Of a stretch of DNA of 64,000 bases, positions 11,856 through 23,709 are shown in pieces. Both the position numbers and the translations under genes were made by a program. The notes beneath the pieces are model-generated. The model was not told the DNA's origin. It worked only from the letters and a program-made list of their open reading frames with translations, and did not search any database. This stretch comes from Trichosporon coremiiforme (Eukaryota > Basidiomycota > Tremellomycetes > Trichosporonales > Trichosporonaceae): NCBI GenBank assembly GCA_039545355.1, contig BCJJ01000005.1, positions 1,363,008 to 1,427,007 on the forward strand, read 5' to 3'. Numbering within the stretch: the first letter of the stretch is position 1; every line of letters begins with the position of its first letter.

Positions 11856-12547
11856 CTATCGCCGCCGGCGGAGGGGCTGCTGGGCGCTCCCTCCAGCAAC
11901 GCATGCGCTGCGGTCGCCGCTGACATTGTACCCCGGCGCGCACGAGAGGACGACGCAGCGACCTTGCTCGCAGGACGCCGTCTTGACGTTCTCAATGGTC
12001 GAGCAGTCCTGTCTGACGAGGTCAGCGTGATTCACATCAGACATGTGCGCCCATCGCGTCCGTGCGATGGTCTATGAACTCACCCTTTTCCGAGCGCGCG
12101 GCAACCGCCGCACTGCTCAAGCTCAGTCTGGAGATCGACACACTCGAATCCGACTCTGAACCAGTCCGCGACCGAGTTCAGCTGTGTCTTGAGCGCAGTC
12201 GGATCCGCGTCGTTCACGGGACACGCGACGGAGCCGCCGGGACACAGGAATGACGAGTAGTCCTTCTTGCCCGCGGCGGGCGTCTGGACTTTTCCGCGCT
12301 TGCGCTGGCCCATCCGCTTGGAAGCTTGCGGGGCGCGCGCCTGCACCTTGGTCGCCTTCTTGCCCTTGGCCGCGGAGCGCTTCTGCGCGGCAGCCGCCGC
12401 CTGCTGCACCCGTGTTCCGGTCTCGGCCTTGGTCGCTGCGCCCCGCGTGCGCTTGGGCCGTGATAGCCCCCCGTCGGCGGCGGGCATCGCCAGGACAGTC
12501 GTCGCGAGGAGCACGAAGAAGAGGAGGACTAGTCGTCGCCGAATCAT
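11856..12547 (-). CDS. CPL1-like secreted cysteine-rich protein
   Basis: Two minus-strand exons, 12547-12084 and 12012-11856 (206 residues), with donor GTGAGT and acceptor gacctcgtcag. A classical signal peptide opens the protein (MIRRRLVLLFFVLLATTVLA, residues 1-20). A basic Ala/Lys/Arg/Gln-rich linker follows (about 25-105). The C-terminal Cys-rich domain reads CPGGSVACPV, CVDLQTELEQCGGC, QDCSTIENV, SCEQGRCVVLSCAPGY and CV. This spacing is the CPL1/PriA-like domain of basidiomycete secreted proteins; the founding member is the secreted Cryptococcus Cpl1. The exon junction falls inside the domain and restores the CGGC-to-DC spacing, which supports the splice. The protein is probably exported and disulphide-bonded. 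The unusually basic linker may bind polyanions or the wall (inference). Confidence 0.87.
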
Positions 12548-13490
12548 GGTGGTAAGTCGAAGTGGGAAAGTCGACAGCGCGGCCGGGGGATTATAGGGGG
12601 CGAGCCGGTGTTGACGGCGGATCAGGCGCCCAGGATCGAGGAAAGAGCGTCGATGCTGTGGTGGCTGATAAGGGATGAGAAGGAGGCGAGGGAGGCGGTG
12701 AGGTGAGGATTAGAGCGGATCGATCTCGGAAGTACACCAGCACCGACAGAAGACGGGAGTATGCACAGGTCGTGGAGGTCGGACGTGGAGGGGAGGTGCG
12801 GGCGTGCGATAGGTGGGAAGTGACAAACTTGTGCGAGGAGGGATCGAGATATGAACGAGTGTGTGTCGACTTGTAGATATGGCGACGTCGAGGGTTGCCT
12901 GTTTGCTGCAGATTAACGCTTCGAGTCCAGCGAGCGTCCTGTGGCGTGCAGAAGTGCGTAAGTGAGACCTTCCGCTGCCGCTGCGAGATTCGAGAAACCG
13001 AGTAATCGAGTAATCGAGGATCAAAGATTGAGGGATCGAGGATATTGAGGAACGAGGCAGACTGTACTCTGTACCGCGCTGCCCGCTGTGTGGTCCGATG
13101 AGGTGGACCGTGAGGTGTGGCTTGATGATGACCTGAGAACGACTCTGCGCCCTTGAATAGTCCAAGAACGACGGCGAGATTGATGACAGGCTGATGCGAT
13201 TGAGAATGTGTGTGAGAGAATGAACCGAGGCCACAGCTGGGCGCGAGCTAAACGGGTTTAAGGGAGTGACTAAGGATTGGAAGGATGAAGAGAGTTGTGA
13301 CTCCTGCCAGCTGCTGCTGTCGTCGGCAAGACTGGCGAGGTAGCAGGTTGTTCAGCAATCAAGGCACAGGAGCGGCAGCGGGTACGAAGCTCCAGTAGTG
13401 CAGCTACTCTAACGACGGCAGGAGCACTGGAATTTTGAGGTTTATGATTTCTTATTGTGGCGTTCAGATGGCGTCAACGGCGCCAATCGA
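12548..13490. other. Upstream region of the CPL1-like gene
   Basis: No coding frame is supported here. Near 12990-13050 there is a run of related short words (gagtaatcgagtaatcgagg, then ttgagggatcgagg), a degenerate direct-repeat patch. The nearest 500 bp presumably carry the promoter of the CPL1-like gene. Confidence 0.45.
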
Positions 13491-13808
13491 CGGCACGACG
13501 GCACGACGGCACGACGGCACGACGGCACGACGGCACGACGGCACGACGGCACGGCACGACGGCACGACGGCACGACGGCACGACGGCACGACGGCACGAC
13601 GGCACGACGGCACNNNNNNNNNNNNNNNNNNNNNNNNNNNNNNNNNNNNNNNNNNNNNNNNNNNNNNNNNNNNNNNNNNNNNNNNNNNNNNNNNNNNNNN
13701 NNNNNNNNNNNNNCGGCACGACGGCACGACGGCACGACGGCACGACGGCACGACGGCACGACGGCACGACGGCACGACGGCACGACGGCACGACGGCACG
13801 ACGGCACG
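13491..13808. repeat. GGCACGAC 8-bp tandem satellite interrupted by an assembly gap
   Basis: There are perfect head-to-tail copies of the octamer GGCACGAC on both sides of a block of Ns, with one 3-bp contraction (ggcacggcac) near 13548. Because 8 is not a multiple of 3, every frame runs through a 24-nt cycle without stops. This creates false open frames reading RHDGTTA-like peptides on both strands. True length is unknown. Confidence 0.97.
13614..13713. other. Assembly gap of exactly 100 N
   Basis: One hundred consecutive undetermined bases lie inside the octamer satellite. Exactly 100 is the conventional size for a gap of unknown length, so the array is probably collapsed. Confidence 0.97.
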
Positions 13809-16800
13809 GTCGCAGTGACCGTGCGTGTTGCATGCTGTCAGCCAGGCCTGGGGGTGCAGCGATGTCTCGAGGGATGCCGTAAATGGATGCCGAGCTTATA
13901 ATTCACTCTGGCTTGGAAGCCATCTGCCCTGCATCCCTGACGAGCACGTTTCCCTCTGCATGCCCTCTTCCGGCCCTGAGCTGCACTCACACCGCCGGCA
14001 GCGTAGCGGGATGGGCATGCGGACTCGCCCACCGCTCGGCGAAATGCCAGACCACCCCCGACGTCCGCTCGGTGCCCACTCCGGCGTACTTCCAGGTTGG
14101 GCCGCTAGCGGGGTCGCTCCGTCACTCGCTAGTCGCGATCGTTCTCTGGAAATGATTCACCGTCCCTTGCAATCATCAAACCTCCGCTCCCAAGCCCTCA
14201 AGGCTGCCCTCTGCCCTCCGTCCAGCCTGCTAGGCACAGTGGGCTGGCGTGCTACCATGTGAACACGCGGCGCCGCTTTCCGCGATCCTCGCTCTGCCGA
14301 CGCCGCTAGCCATATACAGCTTTGCTGCTCCGCTGGGCCGCCGGCAGCACCTTGCCTTCCTCCCAGGATCCATCAGGATTCCAGGCATTGTGTTGACTGC
14401 GGAGCGCTCAGTCTAACGATGATCCTTACATCAGCATAGATGCATTTCAAAGTAGTGACTGACATGCAGACTTGGCGCAGACCGTTGACGCCTGCATCGC
14501 CCGGAGTGAGACAAGCTTCACACTAGGCACCGCCGAGAATGAAATCGGCGGCTGTTGGAATGGATGGCCAGCTGGCCGGCGCTCCCGCTACCCTGCTGAC
14601 CGCTGAACACCGCTAAACGTGTATCAAGGTTGTATCCAAGCATAACACATGACACGGTTGCGGGTCGACGCGCCTGCATACCCGCCGCGTCCCATCATGA
14701 GAATGAGACGCATAGGCGGCAAACGGCTTGCTTCTGAGCTCCAGGAGGGGTAGATGACGCTCGGGTAAAACGACGCGAGAGGGGAAATCACATAATAACG
14801 TTTGACCTAGTGGCGACGGTCAGTGGAGCCGCACAGCTGGCAGCCGGCTCAGCGGGCAGCGCTGCCAGGCGGTTGACTAAGCTTGACTATGCGCCGAACC
14901 CTCTTTTGTCTTGGGAATGTCGCGATAGCGTCTAAAGAGCGGGCAGAGGCACCAGAAGCTCGGCCCGGTCTGGGCAACTCAACACGGCGAGGTACATGCT
15001 CACGGTTACGCGGGCTGAGGCAAGGAGACGCCGATGGCCGTTCCTTCTGGGAAGACGCTTTGCCTCGAACGACAGACGTTTGCTCGCGTCGCTCGCCTCG
15101 ACTTTAACAGCTTGGCATGGCGTATGCCGGGCCGCAACGAGGTTGACATGTATTGCGCAGCCGTCTGGATAAGCATGATAGATAAACAAGCTTGTTGGTC
15201 TGCGTCTCCGTCGTTTTCTGCATGGTATGCCTCGGGTCCTAGTGCCAAAGTGCAAGACAGAGCGATGAGGTCAGCCCTGCAGTCCTGGGGAGGGTCTGTA
15301 CGGTGCGACATGTCGTGGGTGTTCCAGGAGTGATTCCTGGCGAGCTCCTGGCACGCCTAGTTGTGCGTGCCAGGCCCGAAAACCTTCGGCCGGTTCAGCG
15401 ACTCTGAGTCCTGACACCATTGTAGGGCCACCTGGCTCACTCCTGAGTGGACCTGAGGGACTCCCGGGTCTGCCGGTTTGCGTGCCATGCTGTCTCTGCT
15501 GGTGATAGGGTGAGTCAGTCGCAGGCAGCTGCGAGGGCACGCCAGGTCCTGCAGGATTGGTGCAGGATTTGTGTCTGTGGCTGCTGATAAAACTCTCTTA
15601 AACGACCCTAGTGGAGCCTGGCAGTGACGCTTCCTACTTGATCCTGCCTTAGCGTCGATGACAGCAGCACTTTAATGAGATTCATTGAATGATGCGCAGT
15701 CGGTGACCTCCGCCTGCCCCAAGGCTCCGCGCGGCCTCCCCATTGCTCCGCAGGCGGTAGCATCCGAGGGCCACCTCGGTCAGCCTGGGCAATAAGAGGC
15801 CCTCTCGATCGTCCTTGCCGTCGTGCCGTTGATGGAATTACAGCATCCTCTCGTGAACCCGAGCACCACGTGTACCCTCGGCGCTGTGCTCTCAGAGCCC
15901 CTCCGTACGCAGAAGAAGCTGCTGCATTCCGGAAGCTCCGTAAGAAGAGTGAGACAAGAGGTCATTCCATCCATGCTACTTAGGACGCCGACGATCTGCG
16001 CCAGCACCACTACTGACGCCGTAGCGGTCTCGGAAATAGGCTGGCCGTCGATCTCCCTTCTAGGCTCCTATCGCCGCGGCACCAGTCACACTCACGCCCG
16101 GGTTATGGGCTCCCGCTCTGCAATGGCTCCCAGCTGACGCTTTTGACGCACCGAGTAACTCTAACGATGCCGTCAATGTCACTGGGCTAGCAAAGTGCAC
16201 GTTTGCGTCCGAGCCAGCGGAGTGGACGGTGAGCGGGTGGGGCGTCTCAGTCCAGACATAATTGGCACGGCCCTATCCTCCGCACACCACTGCACAGTCG
16301 CGTCAGTGCACTTCCCCCACATCATGACCGTCCAGCAGCGATGCTGTTCCCGAAATATGGCTCCGGGACGAACAATGGGCATCGGGTTCCTCGTACCCCT
16401 TCTGTGAATGACAAGGGTGACATGTCTGCGGACGAGTAGTTTTGGTCCGAGAACCAAACGAACCCAAAGTTCACAAGGTTCGCAGAGTCGTTCAAACAGT
16501 GGAAGCTGGCACACGCACAACACGCTCAGGACAGACAGACCTGAGCAGGTGCCGATGGGTGGGCGAGGGGTACGTCCGAATTGATCGGCTCAGCGCTCAA
16601 TTAGAGGTATGATGCCAGCTGCTGTATTGCGTACGCGGATGTCGTACACGTCTGCAGGTGTCGGTTCGCCCACATGCCAACTTTGTTCATCCTTGCACTG
16701 CATTCGGTGCGTCGGGATTGCTGTCGAATGCGCCACTGTAAAGCTTCCACCTCTTTCGGAGATGGGGAACCTCCATCTGCCGCTGGCGGATGCTCGACAT

Positions 16801-17982
16801 CCGCCGCCGGGCACTGCACCTCCGCCTACAGTGGGTACAGTGGGTGCAGTGGGTACAGTGGGTTCGAGGGCACGTGAGGACCTCAAATTCTATCCGCGCC
16901 CCGTGCCACTAGCATGGCAGCTAGCACTGCGTAGCGTGTTACAGCGTCCTGCATGACCGAGGCGATGGGTATTCTAGTGACTCCCAGAACTTGCAGAGCA
17001 CGCAGCGCGCATCCGGGCGGAAGCAGCGGTATCAAGTTGCGGGTCAGGGGCCGTTATTTCCGGGCACGTTTCTGGCCCTCGACGCTGCTGTAAGGTGCTT
17101 TTGGCTGCACCGAAACGAGCGTCTCCTTCTCGTCATCGGTTTCTGGCTCATATCTGGCCCCTTTGCCGCCTTTGGTTCTCCGCCAGGCGCACACGTACCC
17201 CCCAAACACGAGCTTAACGCGAGCTCGGGCGCGAACAGACGTTTCGGGCACGATAATCTGGCCGCCGGCGGCCCGGGACGAACATCAGACATGAGCGTGG
17301 CTCATGAGCAGGCACAGGCACTGTCTAATCGAACAAGCGTGCCTGCCCTGGATGTCTTGCGGGACATCGGTCCGGATACACTGGCACCACTTGCAGCAGC
17401 TTCTCCTGATAAGGAGCTCTCCCTTCGTTCCAGCCGGAATGCCAGTACCTCACCAAGGTGGTGAAGGTTGCAGGCTGGTGTTGCAGGTGAGACGAAGCTC
17501 GACGAAGCTTGCCGAGACAGGCGTGTCGCGCTTGACGTGCTTGTCGTCGATAAGCATGGCTGAAACGAGCTCTCGTAATGCGATAGTGGGCAGCCAGAAA
17601 CGCTTTCTTTCGCAGAACCCGTCACCTCGTGCCGAAGGTATATTTGGCAGGCTGGACCTTCCCGCACATTTAGGCTCTGGAATAGTGGTTGGAGCACGGG
17701 TCCGCCCATCTCCTTCGCGAAGCTAACTCGCCTGCCTATCACTCGTTCACTCGGGCCCGACTCGCGGCTCGCGGTTATTCTTTGTCGGGTCCGGAAGTAG
17801 CTGCTGCGCTTCTCCGAGACAATCCGCGAAGCGGCAGTCGTGCTCTTGCGATGCTCGTGTTTGCGATCATGTGAGATGTTTGTTTGTTGCGAAGGTTATC
17901 TGTCATGCCAGCGCCCTGAGGGACTTCTACGTTGTATCGTCGATCGCGCGCTTCGATGGCAAACCCCAACGAACGATAGGTG
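13809..17982. other. Gene-free stretch, 4.2 kb
   Basis: No frame longer than about 160 codons occurs, and none shows a recognisable domain or a splice-linked partner. I saw no transposase, reverse transcriptase, tRNA or terminal repeats. The only clear structure is a short 9-bp repeat at 16829-16864. It could be a long intergenic, pericentromeric or subtelomeric-like segment or a decayed element; the sequence does not decide. Confidence 0.5.
16829..16864. repeat. 9-bp tandem repeat (cagtgggta), 4 copies
   Basis: Four near-identical 9-bp units, cagtgggta or cagtgggtg, in a gene-free region. Confidence 0.8.
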
Positions 17983-19337
17983 CTATTCCCGCGTCGCAGA
18001 GTCACCCGCAGCACCTGGCGCAGACGCAGCTTGCGGTGGTCGGGGTGGAAGGCTCGCTGCATCGCATCGAGCGGTGTTGGGGTGAGCTGGGGCAGTGGTA
18101 GTTGCAATAGCCCCGTAACTGTTGATGGGGAAGGCATGTTCGCCTCTCCTTTCTCCTCGACACTCATTCCTGGGCGGGCCATCGTGACCGGCATGTGCAC
18201 GATAAGGAGCATTCCCAGCGGGCCGGTCGCCATGATACCCTCCTCGCGAGTAACCCCCTCGGCCCCTGTCCGACCATGGTCCTCCCCGATAACCACCTCT
18301 TGGCGTTGGCTGGTATCCTCGTCCCCCGAAACCGCCGAAGTTGCCTCTGGGTGCTTGCTGCCCATCTCTCGGCCCCGAATGTCCTCCTCTGTATCCTCTC
18401 CAGCTTCCTCCTCTGCTCTCCCCATGTCCCCCGTGTCCTCTGTACCCTCCTCCGTACCCTCCTCGCCGGGGTTTTTGCCCAGTCGTACCCTCCCTCTCCA
18501 GCTTCCCCAGCGTGTCCTCCAACCTTTCCTTCGTCCAGACTCCGTCGCTGTCGACGAAGAGCACGCGCTGAAGACCCTCGTATGTTTGCGGGTAGACCAG
18601 CTCATGCCGCATGCGACCGAGGACCTTCATTGCCGTCTCTGGGTCCTTCAGTGTCGGATGATCTGTCCGGTCCAGCAGGCGCTGACGGATGACGTCGATG
18701 GGCGCCTTCAAGACGATCGAAAGCGGCCGAGCTCCAGTCTGTTGTGCTATGGCGAGGAAGTGGCCGCGTTGTCTGGTGCGTCAGCTACTGTACCCAGGGG
18801 CCCCAGCTTCGCTGCGGGAAGGTTGGTGGTTGTTGACCGACTGCTCGGTGGGGATTGGTGTGAGGTGTAGGATGAAACTCACGCTGGGTCGAAGTTCACT
18901 CGGTCCACAATCACGTTCTGGCCGGCGAGCAGGGCAGCCCGTACAGCAGCTTCAACCTCCTGGCGTCTGCCGGACGCTGACTCGTCCTGGGAGCACCGCA
19001 CCCACCCCGGGCACGCTGCCACGAGGGCGTTACCGAAGGTTGTCTTCCCCGATCCAGGCAGACCGACGAGCACAAGGAGTATAGGCTGGCGTCAGCTAAT
19101 CCTCAGACCTGGCCAGCTTACGCGTTCTTGATTACCTATCGGTAATGATGGTGTCGGAGTGGCTGGCGTCATTGCTGGTGCCGCCGAACCTGCCGGAGAA
19201 GGCAGCGGCGGCACAAGGGTTGAGGCTGCAAAGTGTGCCGAAGGTTGAGCATTTTCCAGCTGGGTTGTCGATCCTATCGGCAGTGGGAGCTGAGCCCCAT
19301 TTTCGGGGATCGCGCTCGCAGGCGCTAGGTCAGCCAT
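17983..19337 (-). CDS. P-loop kinase (polynucleotide-kinase-like) with RGG-rich tail
   Basis: Three minus-strand exons, 19337-19122, 19085-18883 and 18772-17983 (402 residues), with donors GTAAGC and GTGAGT and acceptors gctgacgccag and gctgacgcaccag. Residues 1-72 are a Pro/Ala/Ser-rich leader. The kinase core begins with PILLVLVGLPGSGKTTF (Walker A, about 79-87). It continues with CSQDE, then NVIVDRVNFDPAQR and the lid-side segment around residues 140-165. This is the layout of P-loop kinases related to T4 polynucleotide kinase and the kinase domain of 3'-phosphatase/kinase enzymes. From about residue 225 the tail carries seven RGG and many GGY/GRG motifs, an RNA-binding signature. No phosphatase domain is present. 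The likely role is nucleotide or RNA 5'-end phosphorylation; the substrate is unknown. Confidence 0.85.
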
Positions 19338-19822
19338 GCTAGTCAGTTGATTCGATGGTACTGTGCTAGGAGAGTAGCTCGTTGATGGCACCGATAGCAA
19401 AGATATGCAGCAAGGTGAGAAAAGTGTCGGTGGAGGCCGGATGCAATTGTTGTTGTTTCGAGTGGAGGGGCTTTGCTGGTGGAGGGAGTGACGCACTGAC
19501 GCACGGACCGGGCTCCTGCGGTGAGGCGTGGACTGCGTGCGCCATAAGCTCCGGCGTAGCGCAGCGTCACAAGTCTTGCGTTCACTCCTTATCCAGGACA
19601 GCTGCTCCATGCTTCTTTCTACTCTTTATCTCTAGTCTTGACATTTGCCGCCCAACGACAGCACGACCGCACCGCCCACGACACACGCGAGAGGACGCTA
19701 CAGACTCAGGACCGCCGCCCGGCGCCGAACTCGCCACCGGACCCTAAGCGACCGAGACCAAGACTACCGGGGACACCTTGCAGACAGCGAGCCGACAGAG
19801 CTAGCAACAGTAGAGCCGAGCA
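19338..19822. promoter_or_regulatory. Divergent intergenic region between the kinase-RGG gene and RAB4
   Basis: These 485 bp separate two divergently transcribed genes and must hold both promoters. No confident TATA or CCAAT element was recognised. Confidence 0.4.
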
Positions 19823-20815
<993 letters not shown>

Positions 20816-21021
20816 GGAGTGGCGAGGCACGCGAGCGGAGCGTGTGCGCCGCGCTCGTTCGCCATGGCCCGGACGGTGCGAGATGTGCGCAGCTCGATCC
20901 CCGCCCAGGCAGACCGGCGCCGAGCCACACGCTCTGCCCACAACCAGAATAGAATAGTGCACAGTCACCGATACCCATAGCCTATAGTCACATAGTCCAT
21001 ACATAGCCCGATCTAGTTGTA

Positions 21022-22415
21022 TCACTCGACTGCCTTGACTGTCTCCGTGACTGTCTCCTTCCGTGGTCGACCTCGCGGGCGCTTAGGTGGCAGCGGCGGG
21101 GGCGGGGGCAGAGCGCGCGGCCGTCCCGCGATACCCGCAGGCTTGCCATCGCCAACCTGCCCTTGCGGACGGGTCCGTGGCCGTCCTAAACGCTTCTCCT
21201 CGCCGGGGGGTGTGGGCGTCTTCTTTGGCCGGCCCCAGGGCTTGCCCGTCGACGTTGTCGTCTTCGGGGCCGTCGAGGTCGAGACGGAGCGGCTGCCCTC
21301 CGGAATCGGCTCGACTGGCGGAATCGGTTTCCGTGGCCGACCCCGGGGGCGGGGCACCTCCGGTACCTCGCCCTCCGGAACCAGCTTGCGCGGACGGCCC
21401 ACTGGCCGCGGCTCCTCGGGTTCAGCGGCCCTGGGCACCTCCAGTGAACTCGGGCCAAAACGCGCCATCCGCGAGCCGGCGTACCACACCCCGACACCGG
21501 GGGTTGAGCCCCTCAGCTCCCGCCTCAGTTCCAGGTTATGGAGCGACAGGAAGCGGCCAAAGGCGGGGTTGTACGTCGCGCCGAGGACTGGGATCGGCTC
21601 AGCCCCCTCGGTTTCGGAGGCGGGCAGCTCGGAGATGGTGGCGGAGGATAGCGGGGTGGAAGACACGGTTGCGGAAAGGGAGAGGTCGTAGTCGAATGGC
21701 AAGTGCACGAGCATGATCGCAGACTGTGCGCGGAGGGCGGCAATGTGCGCCTGCTGCGAGAAACCCGATTTGGAGACGAGGATGCCGAGCGTATCTGTAG
21801 GATCTGTCGTCAGCTTCGTCCACGCCTGTAGCTGCCTCCCTCAGAAGCGAACTCACCTCGTCCAGCCAGCACCCCGTCCAGCTCCCGCACCACCGCCGGG
21901 CCTAGCGTGACCTGCGCAGCCTTACACTGCACCCATACCGTAGCGGGGCGGATCTTCCTCCGATTCGGCTCGCCCCTCGTCGTGAGCGCCGGCGGCTCCA
22001 CAGCCCAAAAACTAGTCCGTGGACGCGGCGGGGGAGGCGGGATCGGCCCCACGCCGCCCTCCGGTGTGTTCTCTGTTTCCTCCACAGGTTCAGGCGCAGG
22101 CTCCGCAGCCAGCGCTGCGCGCAGCTCGGCCTTCTGCTTAGCCCGCCACGGCACCCGCTTCGGCGGCGGCTTGGGCACCCACCATTCCCCCCTCAGGTCT
22201 ACGCCGCCGTCGCCCTTCCCCCCCACGCGGCGGAGGAGCATGTGCAGCTCCGTGTTCAGGAGCGAGAGGGCGTATTCCTCGAACGCTGTGCCGACCGCCA
22301 CAGTCGATGGCTTTACTCGGGGAGACGCGACTGGATTAGTGACAGAGGGGCCGGCGTGCGTGGCCGAGGAGACGAACGTCCGCACGGCGGAGGGTATCGG
22401 TGGTCGTGGGGCCAT
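21022..22415 (-). CDS. RRG7: RRG7-like nuclease-fold protein with C-terminal AT-hook array
   Basis: Two minus-strand exons, 22415-21857 and 21803-21022 (446 residues), with donor GTGAGT and acceptor gctgacgacag. The N-terminal half matches the RRG7/DUF2034 family (mitochondrial, required for respiratory growth; restriction-endonuclease-like fold). It shows GTAFEEYALSLL, then GGKGDGGVDLRGEWW (the D...GGVDLRG core), VWVQCKAA (the QxK strand) and GILVSKSGFSQQA. The start MAPRPPIPSAVRTFVSSA is Arg/Ser-containing and could be a mitochondrial presequence. From about residue 320 the tail carries six GRP-type AT-hook cores (VGRPRK, RGRPRK, WGRPKK, LGRPRT, AGRPRA, RGRPRK). This is not part of the yeast protein as I know it. 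AT hooks bind the minor groove of AT-rich DNA, such as mtDNA (inference). Confidence 0.8.
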
Positions 22416-22740
22416 GGCTGTGGTTTCGTGACAGCTGAGCTCGAAGGGTTGTCTGAATCGATCGATCTATCCGCCGTCCTTATAGAAGGATATCCGGACG
22501 CCGATTGCCAGCGTGTCGGGTATCAAGCTTCTAGTCGTCTGATGCCGTCTGCGTGTGCGTGTTGTTGTTGTTTGCTCCCTCACAGGCCATCGCGTCCAAA
22601 ATTCAGGTCGCGCGACGGCAAAGTGGAGGTGTGTAGTCACGGACATCGTCAATCTCCGTCCACGTGGTCGCTACGCAAGTCTCGAGCTCTTGAAACAACA
22701 AGCAACGAAGCTCTCAGAGAACAACATCACCACCAGCACC
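22416..22740. promoter_or_regulatory. Divergent promoter region between RRG7-like and small unknown gene
   Basis: 325 bp between two divergent start codons. The plus-strand gene starts in a strong cagcaccATG context. No specific factor site is claimed. Confidence 0.4.
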
Positions 22741-23463
22741 ATGTCTTCGCCCACGCCCAGTGTCCCGAGTACGCCGACCACGGCGAATGCTGAGCCCCGC
22801 GCTCGCCCCCCGCCGCTTCCTGCCGTTAAGGGGACCATGGGCGGGATCGAAAGCCCCAGGGTGTACAAGGAGCATGTGAGTTGACCTTGCTGCTAGCTTC
22901 CATTCAACGGTGGCGAGAGGAGCTGTCGACGGACAGCATACAACAGAGAGTGACGAGGGACACAGAGGGTACTTTGGAAGGGAAGTAGGATCCAGAAGGA
23001 AGCCGAAGGTGGGAGCAGAGCAAGGCCATCAGCGACCTGGGCAAGCTTGGCTCGGTATGCTCGGTGTGCTCATTCCGTCTTCACTGCCTCCGGTTGCCTC
23101 CAGTCCAGCCTGCGTGCTGCGCCCGTTCCTCTTCCTCCTCTGTTATTGCACTGCTTGGCTGAAAGCACCTGTGCCGCACTACTCAGTGTACCTCGCGCCT
23201 CCAACGCCGTAACCCACTTCACAACTCGTCACCGTACCCCGCGAGCTCTGACAGCTTTTGTGCGTTGATTGCAAGCTGACAGCCAGCACAAGATGACGCC
23301 CCCCGCGACGCCGCTCCTCACCCCCGCCGCGAGCCGGGAACCGACCCCCGCGCCGTCAGTCGCGGCTGCGCCTGTGCTCGTCTTCCGCGCCGACCCGCGC
23401 ATGACTACGACCTTGGCTTCTCTCCCCGACTCCGCCGAGGTCAGGCATCTCTTCAACGTTTAG
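22741..23463 (+). CDS. Small Pro/Thr-rich unknown protein
   Basis: Proposed exons 22741-22875, 22989-23054 and 23287-23463 (125 residues), all phase 0. The first exon starts in a cagcaccATG context, reads MSSPTPSVPSTPTT and ends PRVYKEH before GTGAGT. The middle exon (DPEGSRRWEQSKAISDLGKL) is supported by frame and by its protein-like composition, but its acceptor (ggaagtag) and donor (gtatgc) are weaker than usual here. The last exon follows gctgacagccag and ends RHLFNV. Rows of TP and SP suggest a disordered, phosphorylatable protein. I do not recognise a family. Without the middle exon the protein would be 103 residues. Confidence 0.5.
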
Positions 23464-23709
23464 ACGCCCCTGCCCTCTACCCTCTACTCTCCATCACATC
23501 ACCGACACTTTAACTCAATCCAACACTTTCATCCGTCAGCGACACACTTGCACCGATAGAAGGCCGAGACTGTTCCGCTCCCCCCCCACCACGACCAGCA
23601 CAACTTGGACCCGCACCTGCGCGTGGCCCAGCGCTTCGCGCCGGGCTCGCGCGAGCGTTTGTAGATAATGTACCGATACAGAACATGACACATGGCATAA
23701 TCTATCCTC

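Noticed and set aside
13491..13808. CRISPR-like array
   Set aside because: Repeat units are contiguous 8-mers with no spacers, and the genome is eukaryotic.
13435..13901. Open frames of 110-150 codons across the octamer satellite on both strands
   Set aside because: An 8-bp repeat lacks stops in every frame, and the frames run through 100 Ns. They are artefacts of the repeat.
13809..17982. Transposable element in the gene-free block
   Set aside because: No transposase, integrase or reverse-transcriptase motif, no terminal repeats and no target-site duplication could be seen by eye.
21017..21716. 224-codon and 209-codon plus-strand frames over the RRG7-like gene
   Set aside because: Antisense reading of the AT-hook tail (repeating RGRPRG-type words). 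The minus strand carries the conserved nuclease motifs and good splice sites.
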